A stretch of DNA of 64,000 bases from contig NZ_JAQNDL010000001.1 of assembly GCF_028368995.1 (NCBI RefSeq), forward strand, positions 558,001 through 622,000, in the 5' to 3' direction. Shown piece by piece: positions 48,666-57,437 of this stretch. A program made the position numbers and the translations under genes. The notes below the pieces were generated by a model. It had not been told where the DNA came from and searched no databases. It saw only the letters and a program-made list of their open reading frames with translations. This DNA comes from Nannocystis bainbridge (GTDB taxonomy: Bacteria > Myxococcota_A > Polyangia > Nannocystales > Nannocystaceae). Position 1 is the first letter of the stretch. Every line of letters starts with the position of its first letter.

Positions 48666-49994
48666 TCAGCGCCTGCTCGCCGTCGTCGCGCGCCGACGAC
48701 GGCGCCCCCACAGACCGCAGCCGAACAGCCCGAGCACGCCGATGCCGTCGGGCCACGCACCAGCGGGCTCGGCGTCGCAGCCGAACGGCTCGCCCGGCCC
48801 CGCGTCCCCGGGCTCGCACACGCCGGCGACGCACGCACCGCTCGCGCACTCGTCGGCGACGACGCACGCCGCTCCCGACGCGACCTGTCCGAAAGGATAG
48901 AGCTCGACGGCGGCCAGCGGACTCGTGATCGAGCCGACCGTGCCGCCGACGATCAGGACCCCGTGACCGGGCACGAAGGTGGCCGTGTGGAGCCACCGCG
49001 GCGTCGTCATCGGCGGCAACGGGGTCCACGTGTCGGTCGCCGGGTCGTAGACCTCGACGCTCGCCAGCACGCCGCCGAGCCCGCGACCGCCGGCCACCAG
49101 CACCCTGCCCGAGGGCAAGCGCGTGGCCGTGTGATCGAAGCGCGGCTCGCTCATGGTCGCCGCGGCGGCCCAGGTGTCGCCGACCGGATCGTAGCGCTCG
49201 GCCGTCGCGGTGACGCGGAACGGATCGGGCACGAGGGTGATGTCGATGCTGCCGCCGCCGCTCACCAGCACCTCGCCGGTGGTCAGCAGCGTGGCGGCAT
49301 GACGCTCGCGCGGGGTCGCCATCGCGGCCGCGGCGATCCACGCGTCGGTCGCCGGATCGTAGCGCTCGGCGGTCGCCAGCGGCTCCTTGATCTCCGCGTC
49401 CCAGGCGACCAGGTAGCCCCATTTCCAGCCGCCCGCGGCCAGCACCCGGCCGTCGGCCAGAGTCGTCGCCGTGGGGCTGCTGCGCGCGCCCACGAGCGAG
49501 CGCGGGCTGGCCACGGTGCCGGCGGCGACGTCGTAGCGCAGCGAGGTCTTCGGCGTGTCGAGGCCGCCGACGATCAGCACGTCGCCGTCGGGGAGCAGGC
49601 TGAGCGCCGTCTCCTCGCGGTAGGTCCCGGCCAGCGCCGGCACGTCGAGCCAGACGTCGGAGGCCGGGTCGTAGATGACGCCGACGAGGGCGTCGAGCGC
49701 CAGCCAGCGACCGTCGGCGAGGCGCACGGCGACGGCGTCCCACAAGGCCGCCGGGGCGGTCGTCAGCGGCGACCAGACGTCGGCCGCGGCGTCGAAGCGG
49801 AACACGGACTCGGCCGCGCCGGCGGGAGCGTGGCCCCCGGTGACGACGACGCCGAGACCGGGGAAGAACTCGGCGACGTGCTGCGCCCGCGCGGGGCTGA
49901 GCGGGGCCCGCGATACAGGCCCGGCCGCTGTGGCGGTGGACACGGTGCATACGAACAATGACGATAGTGCGGAGGCGAAGGCGATACTTTTCAT
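48666..49994 (-). CDS. Secreted kelch-repeat protein with hydrophobic/Arg-rich C-terminal anchor
   Basis: This 442-residue protein has a signal peptide (FASALSSLFVCTVSTATA) and at least six kelch motifs forming a beta-propeller, for example SVFRFDAAADVWSPL, TAERYDPATDAWIAA and ASVEVYDPATDTWTPLPPM. Each comes with GG or VLVAGG strands. Near the end a Cys-rich segment (CVVADECASGACVAGVCEPG) is followed by a hydrophobic stretch (GIGVLGLFGCGLWG) and RRRRR. That tail resembles MYXO-CTERM-type sorting signals, which place proteins on the cell surface. The ligand is unknown. MKSIAF at 49994 is the better start. Confidence 0.85.
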   Translation of the reverse strand: MKSIAFASALSSLFVCTVSTATAAGPVSRAPLSPARAQHVAEFFPGLGVVVTGGHAPAGAAESVFRFDAAADVWSPLTTAPAALWDAVAVRLADGRWLALDALVGVIYDPASDVWLDVPALAGTYREETALSLLPDGDVLIVGGLDTPKTSLRYDVAAGTVASPRSLVGARSSPTATTLADGRVLAAGGWKWGYLVAWDAEIKEPLATAERYDPATDAWIAAAAMATPRERHAATLLTTGEVLVSGGGSIDITLVPDPFRVTATAERYDPVGDTWAAAATMSEPRFDHTATRLPSGRVLVAGGRGLGGVLASVEVYDPATDTWTPLPPMTTPRWLHTATFVPGHGVLIVGGTVGSITSPLAAVELYPFGQVASGAACVVADECASGACVAGVCEPGDAGPGEPFGCDAEPAGAWPDGIGVLGLFGCGLWGRRRRRATTASRR

Positions 49995-50303
49995 TATGGG
50001 CCCGCCCCTGTAATTGGAACGAGGCGCCGGCAAATCAACACAGTCGCGCGCTGCAGCCGACGCGGCGCACGCCCACGCCCGATCGTGCGACGCAGCACGC
50101 CCATGTGGCGCGCGGGCGTATTCGCGCAGTCAGCGCGCTCGGGCCCTGCGAGACGAAGGCGGTCGTGGGGCCACGAACGCCATTCATGCCGGTTGCGAAT
50201 GGCATGAGGCCGGACGGCCCCTCCCGTCGATCGGCGGGCTCGCCCCGGTCCTCTCGCAGAGCCGCGCTTGACAGCCGCGCGGCGGGCTCGCTACCAGAGG
50301 AGC
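49995..50303. other. Intergenic promoter region between divergent genes
   Basis: This stretch of about 310 bases lies between the kelch gene and the following lipoprotein gene on opposite strands. It should contain both promoters. AGAGGAG at 50296-50302 is the ribosome-binding site of the plus-strand gene. No other gene or repeat is seen. Confidence 0.5.
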
Positions 50304-51431
50304 ATGCGTCCTGTCCGTCCCGCTCGCAGCCCTCGCCCCGGGAGCTCGCGCGAGCGAGCGACGCCCTGCCCCCGTCTCGTCGCGCTCTCGCTGGGCCTCG
50401 TCGCCGCGCTGCCAGCCTGCTCGACCGCCCAGGACCGGAGCCCGGAGGCCCGGCCGGTGCCGGTCGCCGAGGCGCCGAAGCAGCCGGTCGCCGAGGCGCC
50501 GAAGCAGCCGCCGATGGCAAGCTTCGCGCGCATGCTGCCCGGCTCTTGGCGCGTGACCAACCCGAACGGCACGAGTCAGACCGACACCTGGTACCCGGGC
50601 CCCGGCGACCTCTCGCTGCGCGTCGAGACCGACGGCACCGACGGGTCCGGCTCTCCGTGGCGCGAGCTGGTGGTGCTGTTCTGGCACCCGGGACGCGCGC
50701 AGGTCCGACTGCTGGGATTCAACCCCTACGCGCGCAGCGTGGCCGAGGGCCATATCACGTTCGCGGGCGACAGCGCGGAGGCCGAAATCGTCATGCATCA
50801 GACCCCGGGTCGCCGCGATCTGGTCCAGCGCTGGAGCTTCGCCGGCCCCGACAATTACCGCGAGGCGCTGCTCGAGCGCAGAGGCGCGGGTGGGCTCGGC
50901 CTGCTCGCCGAGTGGGACTACTTCCGCGTCCCCACACCCGCCGCGATCGTGCGCACCGATCCGCCGCCGACCGCGTCGGAGCGCCTGCAGGACCTTGTCG
51001 CCCTCGTGGGCCCGACCTGGCAGGCCAGGGGCGAATGGGCCGGCGGCGGGGCCTTCGACCTGCAGACGAGCTTCACGTGGATCCCCTACGCCGACGTGAT
51101 CCACGCCCGCACGACCGCAAGGACCGAAAGCGGTGAATCGAAGCACCTGCTCGACGCCTATCTCTATCATCACACCGGCGCCGATCAGCTGCGCTGCCTC
51201 GCGCTGTCGGACCGTGGCGGCGTGTACGAGGGCGACGTGACGGTGCACGCGGGCGGCGCCCTGCAGCTCGACCTGAAGGGCCACGAGGACGACCGCGCCA
51301 CCCTGCACGCCGTGCGCCTCGAGTTCGAGCCGGACGGGGCGCTGCGCCAGCGCGTGTGGTCGCTCGCCGGCGACGACCGCACGCTCGTGCTCGACGCGCG
51401 CCACGAGCGGCGCGAACGCCAAGCGGAATGA
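50304..51431 (+). CDS. Hypothetical lipoprotein
   Basis: This 375-residue protein has an Arg-rich N-terminus and a lipoprotein signal (LVALSLGLVAALPAC). A short repeat APKQPVAEAPKQP follows, then two related domains of about 150 residues that start LPGSWRVTNPNG and LVALVGPTWQARG. Both halves resemble the START/DUF1579-like or SnoaL-free beta-barrel proteins in having a W near the start and HxxD-type turns, but I cannot name the family. The tail LVLDARHERRERQAE is copied just downstream. The start is supported by AGAGGAG. Confidence 0.7.
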   Translation: MRPVRPARSPRPGSSRERATPCPRLVALSLGLVAALPACSTAQDRSPEARPVPVAEAPKQPVAEAPKQPPMASFARMLPGSWRVTNPNGTSQTDTWYPGPGDLSLRVETDGTDGSGSPWRELVVLFWHPGRAQVRLLGFNPYARSVAEGHITFAGDSAEAEIVMHQTPGRRDLVQRWSFAGPDNYREALLERRGAGGLGLLAEWDYFRVPTPAAIVRTDPPPTASERLQDLVALVGPTWQARGEWAGGGAFDLQTSFTWIPYADVIHARTTARTESGESKHLLDAYLYHHTGADQLRCLALSDRGGVYEGDVTVHAGGALQLDLKGHEDDRATLHAVRLEFEPDGALRQRVWSLAGDDRTLVLDARHERRERQAE

Positions 51432-51544
51432 CGGTCACGCCCGGCTTCGCCCGTCGCGCGCATCACGAGCGCCCGGCGCACATTCACCGCTCGCCTCTTG
51501 TGCTCGACGCGCACCGCGAGCGGCGCGAACGCAAAGCAGAGTGA
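51384..51544 (+). repeat. Duplication of the lipoprotein gene 3' end
   Basis: The last 48 coding bases of the preceding gene (51384-51431) recur at 51497-51544, with six differences and the stop codon kept, so both copies end in a stop. The copy has no gene of its own upstream. Confidence 0.75.
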
Positions 51545-51605
51545 CCTGCCCGCTCGGCGTCACCCGCCCGCGCGCATCACCGGCGATCGGCGCCGGCGCG
51601 CGGCC

Positions 51606-53972
51606 TCAGAAGCGGCCCTCGAGCGACACCAGGAACCGGTTCTCGGGCGACGGGATGCGGGCGAGCGTGCTCGGGCGCTTGTCGAGCCAGAAGTACAGGT
51701 CGTAGCGGACCTGGACCATGAACCGCTTCTTGATCAGGTACGAGACGTCGACGTAGTTCCACAGCGACTGCTCGAGCAGCGTGTTGCTCGAGGTGTCCAT
51801 CGACAGCCAGCGGATGCGAGCGCGGATCCGCAGCGCATCGATCGGCCGGGTGTTGATCGTCAGCCACGCCTGCGAGTCGCGGCGGTACTTGGCGCGCTCG
51901 GCCGGCGCGACGTTCTCGTAGGTGTCGGGGATGAAGCCGGGGACGTCGGGGTCGACCTTGAGCGGGTCGCCGACGTAGCGCTGCTGAAAGCGGGGCACGA
52001 TCTTGACCCGCTTGTGCGGCATGAACGCCATCTGCAGGTTGAACTTGAGCTGCTCGCCGGCGCAACGGACCGGCTCGCCGTTGACGTTGGTGTAGACCAG
52101 CCCCTCGTCGCTGTAGACATCGCCGTCGAGGTCGTCGCCCGCGACCAGGTCGGACACCCCGACGTCGCCGCCGTAGCAGTATTGATGGCCGGTCTTGCGC
52201 ATGTCCTTGTCGCGGTACTCGACCCACACGGCCGGCAAGAACCACCGGGTGATCAGGTAGTCGCCGCGCAGGTAGGCGTGCATGCCCGGCGCCTTGGTCG
52301 AGGGCGACACCCACGCGTTGACGTAGGTGCGGATGTTCGAGGCCTTGTTCGGCCTGCCGGTGTAGCGGATGCGGGCGCCGGCCTCGTCGCGCGCGCGCTG
52401 GCCCTCGTACACGTCGGGCGACGCCAGCGGGCGCGCGTACGGGTTGGCGAAGTCCCGGTCGTAGTAGCGGACGATGGTCTCGATCTCGTGCCGGCCGAAG
52501 GTCGCGGTGTGGCGGAGGATCGCCGCCCAGCCGCCGCCGCCCTTGCTGTCGCCGACGCCGACCGCGTCGGCGCGCTTCATCGAGTCGAAGCTGCGGCTGA
52601 CCTCGATGCCGAGGTCGCTCCAGCGGTGGCCCCACGCGCCGTTGAGGCCGATGGCCCCGAACGGCCCGCCGAACGGGGTGCGGGCCCACTCCTGGAAGTC
52701 GTAGTCCTTGCCGCCGGTCAGCCACTTGATCGCGGTGCCGTAGCCGGTGGCGCCGACCCATGAGCGGCGGTTGAAGAAGTAGCTGACGTTGCCGCCGCTG
52801 GTGACCTCGCGGAACATCCGCGGCAAGGTCTGGTAGCCGAACTCCGAGGTCGGCGCGAACGGGTCGGGCTGGCGCTTGTAGAGCGCCGGGGCGTCGCAGC
52901 GCGGATCGTCGCTGCGCGGGTCGGAGCACTTGTCCGGGTCGTACAGCTTGTATTGATAGACGCTGCGCGCCTGCACCGAGGTCCACGCGTAGGCCTGCAT
53001 CCACCCGTTGCCGAGCTTGAGCTTCTTGATGCCGGCGGCGATGCCCTGCAGCGTCTCCTGCCAGCGGAAATCGGGGGTGACGTAGGTGCTGCCGAGGTCG
53101 CCGTCGCACGGCGAGTCGGGCAGCTCGCCGGCCGACTCCTTGCAAAGCCGGGTCAGGCGGACCGGCCGCGGGTAGATCGTGTTGTCGCGGTAGATGCCGT
53201 TCGGCGTGTAGTTGCGGGTGTTGTCGAAGGTCAGGCGCTGGCCGAAGCCGATGCGGTAGGTGCCGAGCAGGACGTTGTAATTGTCGTCCTCCCACTGCAC
53301 GTAGACCTTGGGCAGGTAGCCGCGCGGGCGCGGCTGCTCGGCCGACAGGGCGTCGCGGTTGGGGTCGTAGCGCACGTCGTCGACGCGGCTGCGGGTCAGC
53401 ACGCCGGCGACGCCGAGCCGCAGGTGGCGCAGGGTCTGGACCTGGCCGTCGAGCACCATCGCCGGCAGGCGGCGGTCGGGCGGCGACCAGGCGCTGCGCA
53501 GGCGGACCTTGCCCGAGGTCGCGGAGTAGCGGCGGTTGGGCTCGACGATGTAGATGAACGCGGCGATCGCCTCGAGCTGATCGCGGTCGAGCACGCCGGC
53601 CAGCACCAGCGCGGCCGGATCGTAGATGAAGCCGGCCTCGGTGCGGTAGCGGATGATGCCGTCGACCTGCTTGTAGGTCAGGTTCGGCAGCGTGAACAGC
53701 TCCTCGCGCGAGGCGGTGTTGAGGTTGACGCCGCGGCGCAGCAGCTCGATCAGGGTGTCGAAGGTCTCGCCGGAGATGTCGCCGGCGGTGTTGAGCTCGA
53801 GCAGGTCGTCCTCGTCGTCGACGTCGACGAAGGCCTCGTAGGGGGCCGCGGCGGCCCCGGCGGGCGCGAGCGCGGCGCACAGGCCGAGCGCGAGCGCGGG
53901 GGCGATCGCGGCGCACGGGCGGGGGCGCCGGGGTGCGCATGAAGCTGGCCGCAAGGACATGTGAGGAGTCAT
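51606..53972 (-). CDS. Helix-hairpin-helix protein with outer-membrane-type beta-barrel
   Basis: This 788-residue protein has a signal peptide (ALALGLCAALAPAGAAA). At residues about 55-140 it has two helix-hairpin-helix motifs of the ComEA/DNA-binding type: GVNLNTASREELFTLPNLTYKQVDGIIRYR and LAGVLDRDQLEAIAAFI. The rest, residues 150-788, is rich in alternating aromatic strands with turns (GYLPKVYVQWEDDNYNVLLGTYRIGFGQRL, WVGATGYGTAIKWL, MVQVRYDLYFWLDKR) and ends ENRFLVSLEGRF, as outer-membrane barrels do. It is the last gene of the lamin-tail/SNase operon. A role in holding or importing DNA at the outer membrane is inferred, not proven. Confidence 0.78.
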   Translation of the reverse strand: MTPHMSLRPASCAPRRPRPCAAIAPALALGLCAALAPAGAAAAPYEAFVDVDDEDDLLELNTAGDISGETFDTLIELLRRGVNLNTASREELFTLPNLTYKQVDGIIRYRTEAGFIYDPAALVLAGVLDRDQLEAIAAFIYIVEPNRRYSATSGKVRLRSAWSPPDRRLPAMVLDGQVQTLRHLRLGVAGVLTRSRVDDVRYDPNRDALSAEQPRPRGYLPKVYVQWEDDNYNVLLGTYRIGFGQRLTFDNTRNYTPNGIYRDNTIYPRPVRLTRLCKESAGELPDSPCDGDLGSTYVTPDFRWQETLQGIAAGIKKLKLGNGWMQAYAWTSVQARSVYQYKLYDPDKCSDPRSDDPRCDAPALYKRQPDPFAPTSEFGYQTLPRMFREVTSGGNVSYFFNRRSWVGATGYGTAIKWLTGGKDYDFQEWARTPFGGPFGAIGLNGAWGHRWSDLGIEVSRSFDSMKRADAVGVGDSKGGGGWAAILRHTATFGRHEIETIVRYYDRDFANPYARPLASPDVYEGQRARDEAGARIRYTGRPNKASNIRTYVNAWVSPSTKAPGMHAYLRGDYLITRWFLPAVWVEYRDKDMRKTGHQYCYGGDVGVSDLVAGDDLDGDVYSDEGLVYTNVNGEPVRCAGEQLKFNLQMAFMPHKRVKIVPRFQQRYVGDPLKVDPDVPGFIPDTYENVAPAERAKYRRDSQAWLTINTRPIDALRIRARIRWLSMDTSSNTLLEQSLWNYVDVSYLIKKRFMVQVRYDLYFWLDKRPSTLARIPSPENRFLVSLEGRF

Positions 53973-54010
53973 CTACCGGAAGCTGGGAGTCTCGATCGCA
54001 GAAGCGCGGG

Positions 54011-54544
54011 TCACGGGCCGCAGACGTCGCTGCACATGCCCCACAGCCCGGCCTTTTGGTCCCTGGCCACGCGCTGCATGTCGCGGAATTCGCCGGCCCG
54101 GTCGGCGCCGTTGGGCGGGATGTCGAGCACGCAGCCGTAGCCGCGGGCGACCAGCAGGGCGTTGATCTCGCCGTCGGGGACCTCGACGTAGGCCAGCAGG
54201 CGGCCGTAGGCGTCGGTGCACTCGACGTCGTAGGTCAGCGCGACTTCCTGGCCGAGCACGTAGCCGGCGTTGAAGTCGCGGGCCTCGACGCCGAAGCACT
54301 CGCGCTTGCCGTTGGTGATCTCCGGGGTGTCGACCAGCAAGTAGCGGACCTTCTCGCCGCTCTCGAGCACGACGGTGTCGCCGTCGACGACCTTGGCGAC
54401 CCGGCCGACGGTCGGCCCGCACTTCGAGGTCTCGGGGTCGCCGTCGCTGGCGGTGGCCGCCGGCTCTTCGCCGTCGCAGCCACCTGTCCCGAAGGCCAGC
54501 AGCAGGACGGACGCGAGAAGGAATCCGAGCCGGATCAGGGACAT
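54011..54544 (-). CDS. SNase-like thermonuclease lipoprotein
   Basis: This 177-residue lipoprotein has a signal (LLASVLLLAFGTGGC) followed by a staphylococcal nuclease-like domain. VGRVAKVVDGDTVVLESGEKVRYLLVDTPE supplies the calcium-site Asp and the conserved DGDT turn. RECFGVEARDFNAGYV, DAYGRLLAYVEVPDGEINALLVARG and AREFRDMQ-like EFRDMQRVARDQKAGLW complete the fold. It would cut DNA or RNA outside the cytoplasm. Its start overlaps the stop of the long lamin-tail gene by ten bases. A smaller, more canonical relative of the other SNase-like gene at 57438-58706. Confidence 0.9.
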   Translation of the reverse strand: MSLIRLGFLLASVLLLAFGTGGCDGEEPAATASDGDPETSKCGPTVGRVAKVVDGDTVVLESGEKVRYLLVDTPEITNGKRECFGVEARDFNAGYVLGQEVALTYDVECTDAYGRLLAYVEVPDGEINALLVARGYGCVLDIPPNGADRAGEFRDMQRVARDQKAGLWGMCSDVCGP

Positions 54545-57405
54545 GCCGGGTTCTCCTGCTTCGGGGTGCCGGGGCCGACGGCGTCGCACCACGGGTCGGC
54601 GTCGGTGTTGTCGTTGAGCGCGGGGTTGGAGACGCCGGGGTCGAGCTGGGTGGCGATGTCCTCGCCCTGGCTGGTGGCCCACTGCACGGCGTCGAGCACC
54701 AGCTCGCCGACCGCCAGCGAGATGGCGCCGGCCGAGTTGGCGAGCGAGAACCCGAACGCGGCGTCGACCGCCGGCAGGCCGCCGTTGATCGCGGGGTCGA
54801 GCTTGCGGGCCAGCAGCGCCCGGCTGCCGGCGGTGACGGCGATGCAGTTGGCGCCGCCGAGGGTCTTGGCGGCCGTCAGCTCGGCGGGCGTCGGCGCGAA
54901 CTTCGACAGCGCCTTGACGTTGTTGAGGTCGACGTCGGCGTTGGCCAGCACCTCGAACCACTCGCGGTCGGTCTCGGTGCCCGAGGGGTTGGCGAGGAAC
55001 TCGGTGATGACGAGGTCGCCGACGCCGGGCGAGTGCTTCTCGCGCATGGCGTTCAGCTCGGCGTCGAAGCAGGGGTCGACGAAGCCGCCGCCGCAGGCCG
55101 CGTTCATCGCGCCCGGGCTGCCCTTGTCGGTCGCGTTGTAGAGCGCCGCGGCGAAGCAGAGGTTGTCGGGGACGTCGTTGACGGCCACGTCGAGCGCGCC
55201 GGGGGTGATGAACTCGAGCGAGAGCTGGGTCGACGCGCCGTCGCTGGTGCTGGCGTAGGCGACGTGGTCGAGCTCGACCCCGCCGTGGCCGACGAACAGG
55301 CCGCCGTTCGAGTTGCCGAGGCTGATCTTGGTGACGAACCGCGGCGCCGGCAGGCCGCCGTTGACGGCGGGGTCGCCCGAGCGGGCGAGCAGGACCGATT
55401 CACCGGGCTTCACCTCGAGGCAGTCGCCGGCGACCGGCACGAAATCGCCGACGGTGTACGGGTCCCACACCTTGCCGATCTCGAGGCCGTTGAGGTCGAA
55501 CTCGCCGTCGGCGAACAGCTCGAACCACTCGCCCGCGGTGTCGCCGACGGACTTGGGGTTGGCCATCCACTCGCTGATCAGCAGCTCGCCGGCCTGCGGC
55601 GGGTCGATCGGGCGCGGCTGCTGGGTGTCGGGGTCGGTGCACTGGCCGGTCGGCGGCGGGCCGTTGCACACGCTGTTGTCGGCGCCGGGCGTGCCGAGGT
55701 CGGTGTTGAACGGGGCGTACGGGACGGCCGCGTCGCAGCGGGCCTCGGCCGGGTCGTTGAGCGCCGGGTCGAGCGACATCGTGAACGCGTCGATGACCGC
55801 GGGGTCGACCTGGCGGGCCACGCCGTCCTTGGGCGAGTCGTACGGCATGCTGTCGAGCTCGACCCCGCCGGCGCCGATCCACAGGTTGCCGCTGGTGTTG
55901 CTGAGCTGCAGGCTGGCGTAGCTGGCCGCCGGGGCCAGCATGTCGCCGGTGGCGCCGCTGCGGGCCAGCAGGACCAGGCCGGGGCCGACCGACTGGCACG
56001 CGCCGCCGGGGAAGGTGAAGCTGATCGACTCGGCCGACTTGCCGAGCTGGAGGCCGTTGAGGTCGAAGCTCACCGGGGTGAAGAACTCGATCCACTCGCC
56101 GGCCGGCTCGCCGATGGCGGCCGAGGTGTTGGCGTGGACCTCGGTGATGAAGATGTCCCCGGGGACAGGTGCGACCGCCTCGCGGACGGCGCCGCCGTCG
56201 TCGCACGGGTTCTTCAGGCAGATCGGGTTGGGCGCGCCGGGGGTGCCGAGGTCGCCCTCGGCGAACGACTCGTAGGCGAGGCAGAAGTTGGCCGGGTCGT
56301 CGTTGCCGGCGACGGTGGTGGCGCCGGGGTCGAGGCTCCAGGCGATGCCGTCTTTGGGGCTCGGGTAGTGGATCTCGTCGAGGATCTGGTCGCCGTAGGC
56401 GATGAACACCCCGGGGCTCGGGTTCGAGTCGCTGGCGCTGTCGTTGAGCGTCAGCTTCATGACCACGTCGGTCGCTTCCCACGCCTTTTGCGAGAACAGC
56501 ACGGTGTCGCCGGCGCCGACCTTGAAGCACTCGGGCTGCTGCAGCACCTGCGCGTTCTTCTTGTCGGCGGCGAACTTGGTGGTGTTGCTGCCGTACTGCA
56601 GGCAGTTGAGGTCGAACGCGCCGTCGGTGACCTGCAGCTCGAACCACTCGCCGACGGTCATGGTGGTGAGGCCGGCGTTGGCCATGACCTCGGTGATCAC
56701 CAGCTGGCCGGCCTGCGGGGCGATCGCGTCGCGCAGGGCGCCGCCGTCGTAGCACTGGCCGCACGACTCGGGGGCCGCCAGCGGGCAGGCGGCGTTGGGC
56801 TGGCGCGGCGAGCCGAACTCGCTGGTGAAGTAGGGCTCGCCGTCGGTCGGCGCGGTGCACCACTGCGCGAAGTCGTCGTTGGCGGTCGCGTCGGGCGTGA
56901 CCTGGCCGTCGAGGGTCGTGCTGACGCCGTCCTTGATGCGGGTCGCGTCGTAGATGACCTCGTCGACGACGACGTTGCCGCAGCGGACCGTCAGCATGCC
57001 CGAGGTGTTGGACATCGAGCCGAGGTCGGTGCCGTAGCCGTAGTCGATGTACTCGGGGCGGGTCTCGTCGGTGACGGCGCCGAAGGTCATGTAGGCGCCC
57101 GGCGGGACCTCGACGTTGCCCTGGATCAGGTGGCCCTTGGCGTCGGTGCCGTCGGCCCGGCTGTAGACCAGGCCGACGCCGCTCAGGCTGACCGCCGTGC
57201 TGCTCGGGTTGTGGACCTCGAGCCACTCGATGCCGTCGGCGTCGCTGCCCTTGGGGTCGGGCATGTACTCGGTGATCACCAGCTCGCCGCCGCGCAGGGC
57301 GGCCACGCAGCTGCCGGCGTCGGTGTCGCTGGTGGCGTTGCTGTCGCCGCAGCCGGGGGCGACGGAGACGACGAGGGCGAGGCGGGCGAGCGTGCGGCGG
57401 TTCAT
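54535..57405 (-). CDS. Large lipoprotein with multiple lamin-tail domains
   Basis: This 956-residue protein has a lipoprotein signal (ALVVSVAPGC) and five consecutive lamin-tail (LTD) domains. Each starts with a phrase like ELVITEYMPDPKG, QLVITEVMANAG, DIFITEVHANTS, ELLISEWMANPKS or DLVITEFLANPSG. Each continues with GEWFEL or WLEVHN, a strand ending in a value like GDTVLFSQK, and a turn YPSPKDG or similar, closing with Cys-rich NPIC, NSVC or NPACP. LTD modules in bacteria occur in surface proteins and nucleases and may bind nucleic acid or proteins. It is followed with a ten-base overlap by a SNase-like gene. Confidence 0.88.
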   Translation of the reverse strand: MNRRTLARLALVVSVAPGCGDSNATSDTDAGSCVAALRGGELVITEYMPDPKGSDADGIEWLEVHNPSSTAVSLSGVGLVYSRADGTDAKGHLIQGNVEVPPGAYMTFGAVTDETRPEYIDYGYGTDLGSMSNTSGMLTVRCGNVVVDEVIYDATRIKDGVSTTLDGQVTPDATANDDFAQWCTAPTDGEPYFTSEFGSPRQPNAACPLAAPESCGQCYDGGALRDAIAPQAGQLVITEVMANAGLTTMTVGEWFELQVTDGAFDLNCLQYGSNTTKFAADKKNAQVLQQPECFKVGAGDTVLFSQKAWEATDVVMKLTLNDSASDSNPSPGVFIAYGDQILDEIHYPSPKDGIAWSLDPGATTVAGNDDPANFCLAYESFAEGDLGTPGAPNPICLKNPCDDGGAVREAVAPVPGDIFITEVHANTSAAIGEPAGEWIEFFTPVSFDLNGLQLGKSAESISFTFPGGACQSVGPGLVLLARSGATGDMLAPAASYASLQLSNTSGNLWIGAGGVELDSMPYDSPKDGVARQVDPAVIDAFTMSLDPALNDPAEARCDAAVPYAPFNTDLGTPGADNSVCNGPPPTGQCTDPDTQQPRPIDPPQAGELLISEWMANPKSVGDTAGEWFELFADGEFDLNGLEIGKVWDPYTVGDFVPVAGDCLEVKPGESVLLARSGDPAVNGGLPAPRFVTKISLGNSNGGLFVGHGGVELDHVAYASTSDGASTQLSLEFITPGALDVAVNDVPDNLCFAAALYNATDKGSPGAMNAACGGGFVDPCFDAELNAMREKHSPGVGDLVITEFLANPSGTETDREWFEVLANADVDLNNVKALSKFAPTPAELTAAKTLGGANCIAVTAGSRALLARKLDPAINGGLPAVDAAFGFSLANSAGAISLAVGELVLDAVQWATSQGEDIATQLDPGVSNPALNDNTDADPWCDAVGPGTPKQENPACP

Positions 57406-57437
57406 GGTCGGATCTCGGTCTCGCCCGGGCGGGCGGT

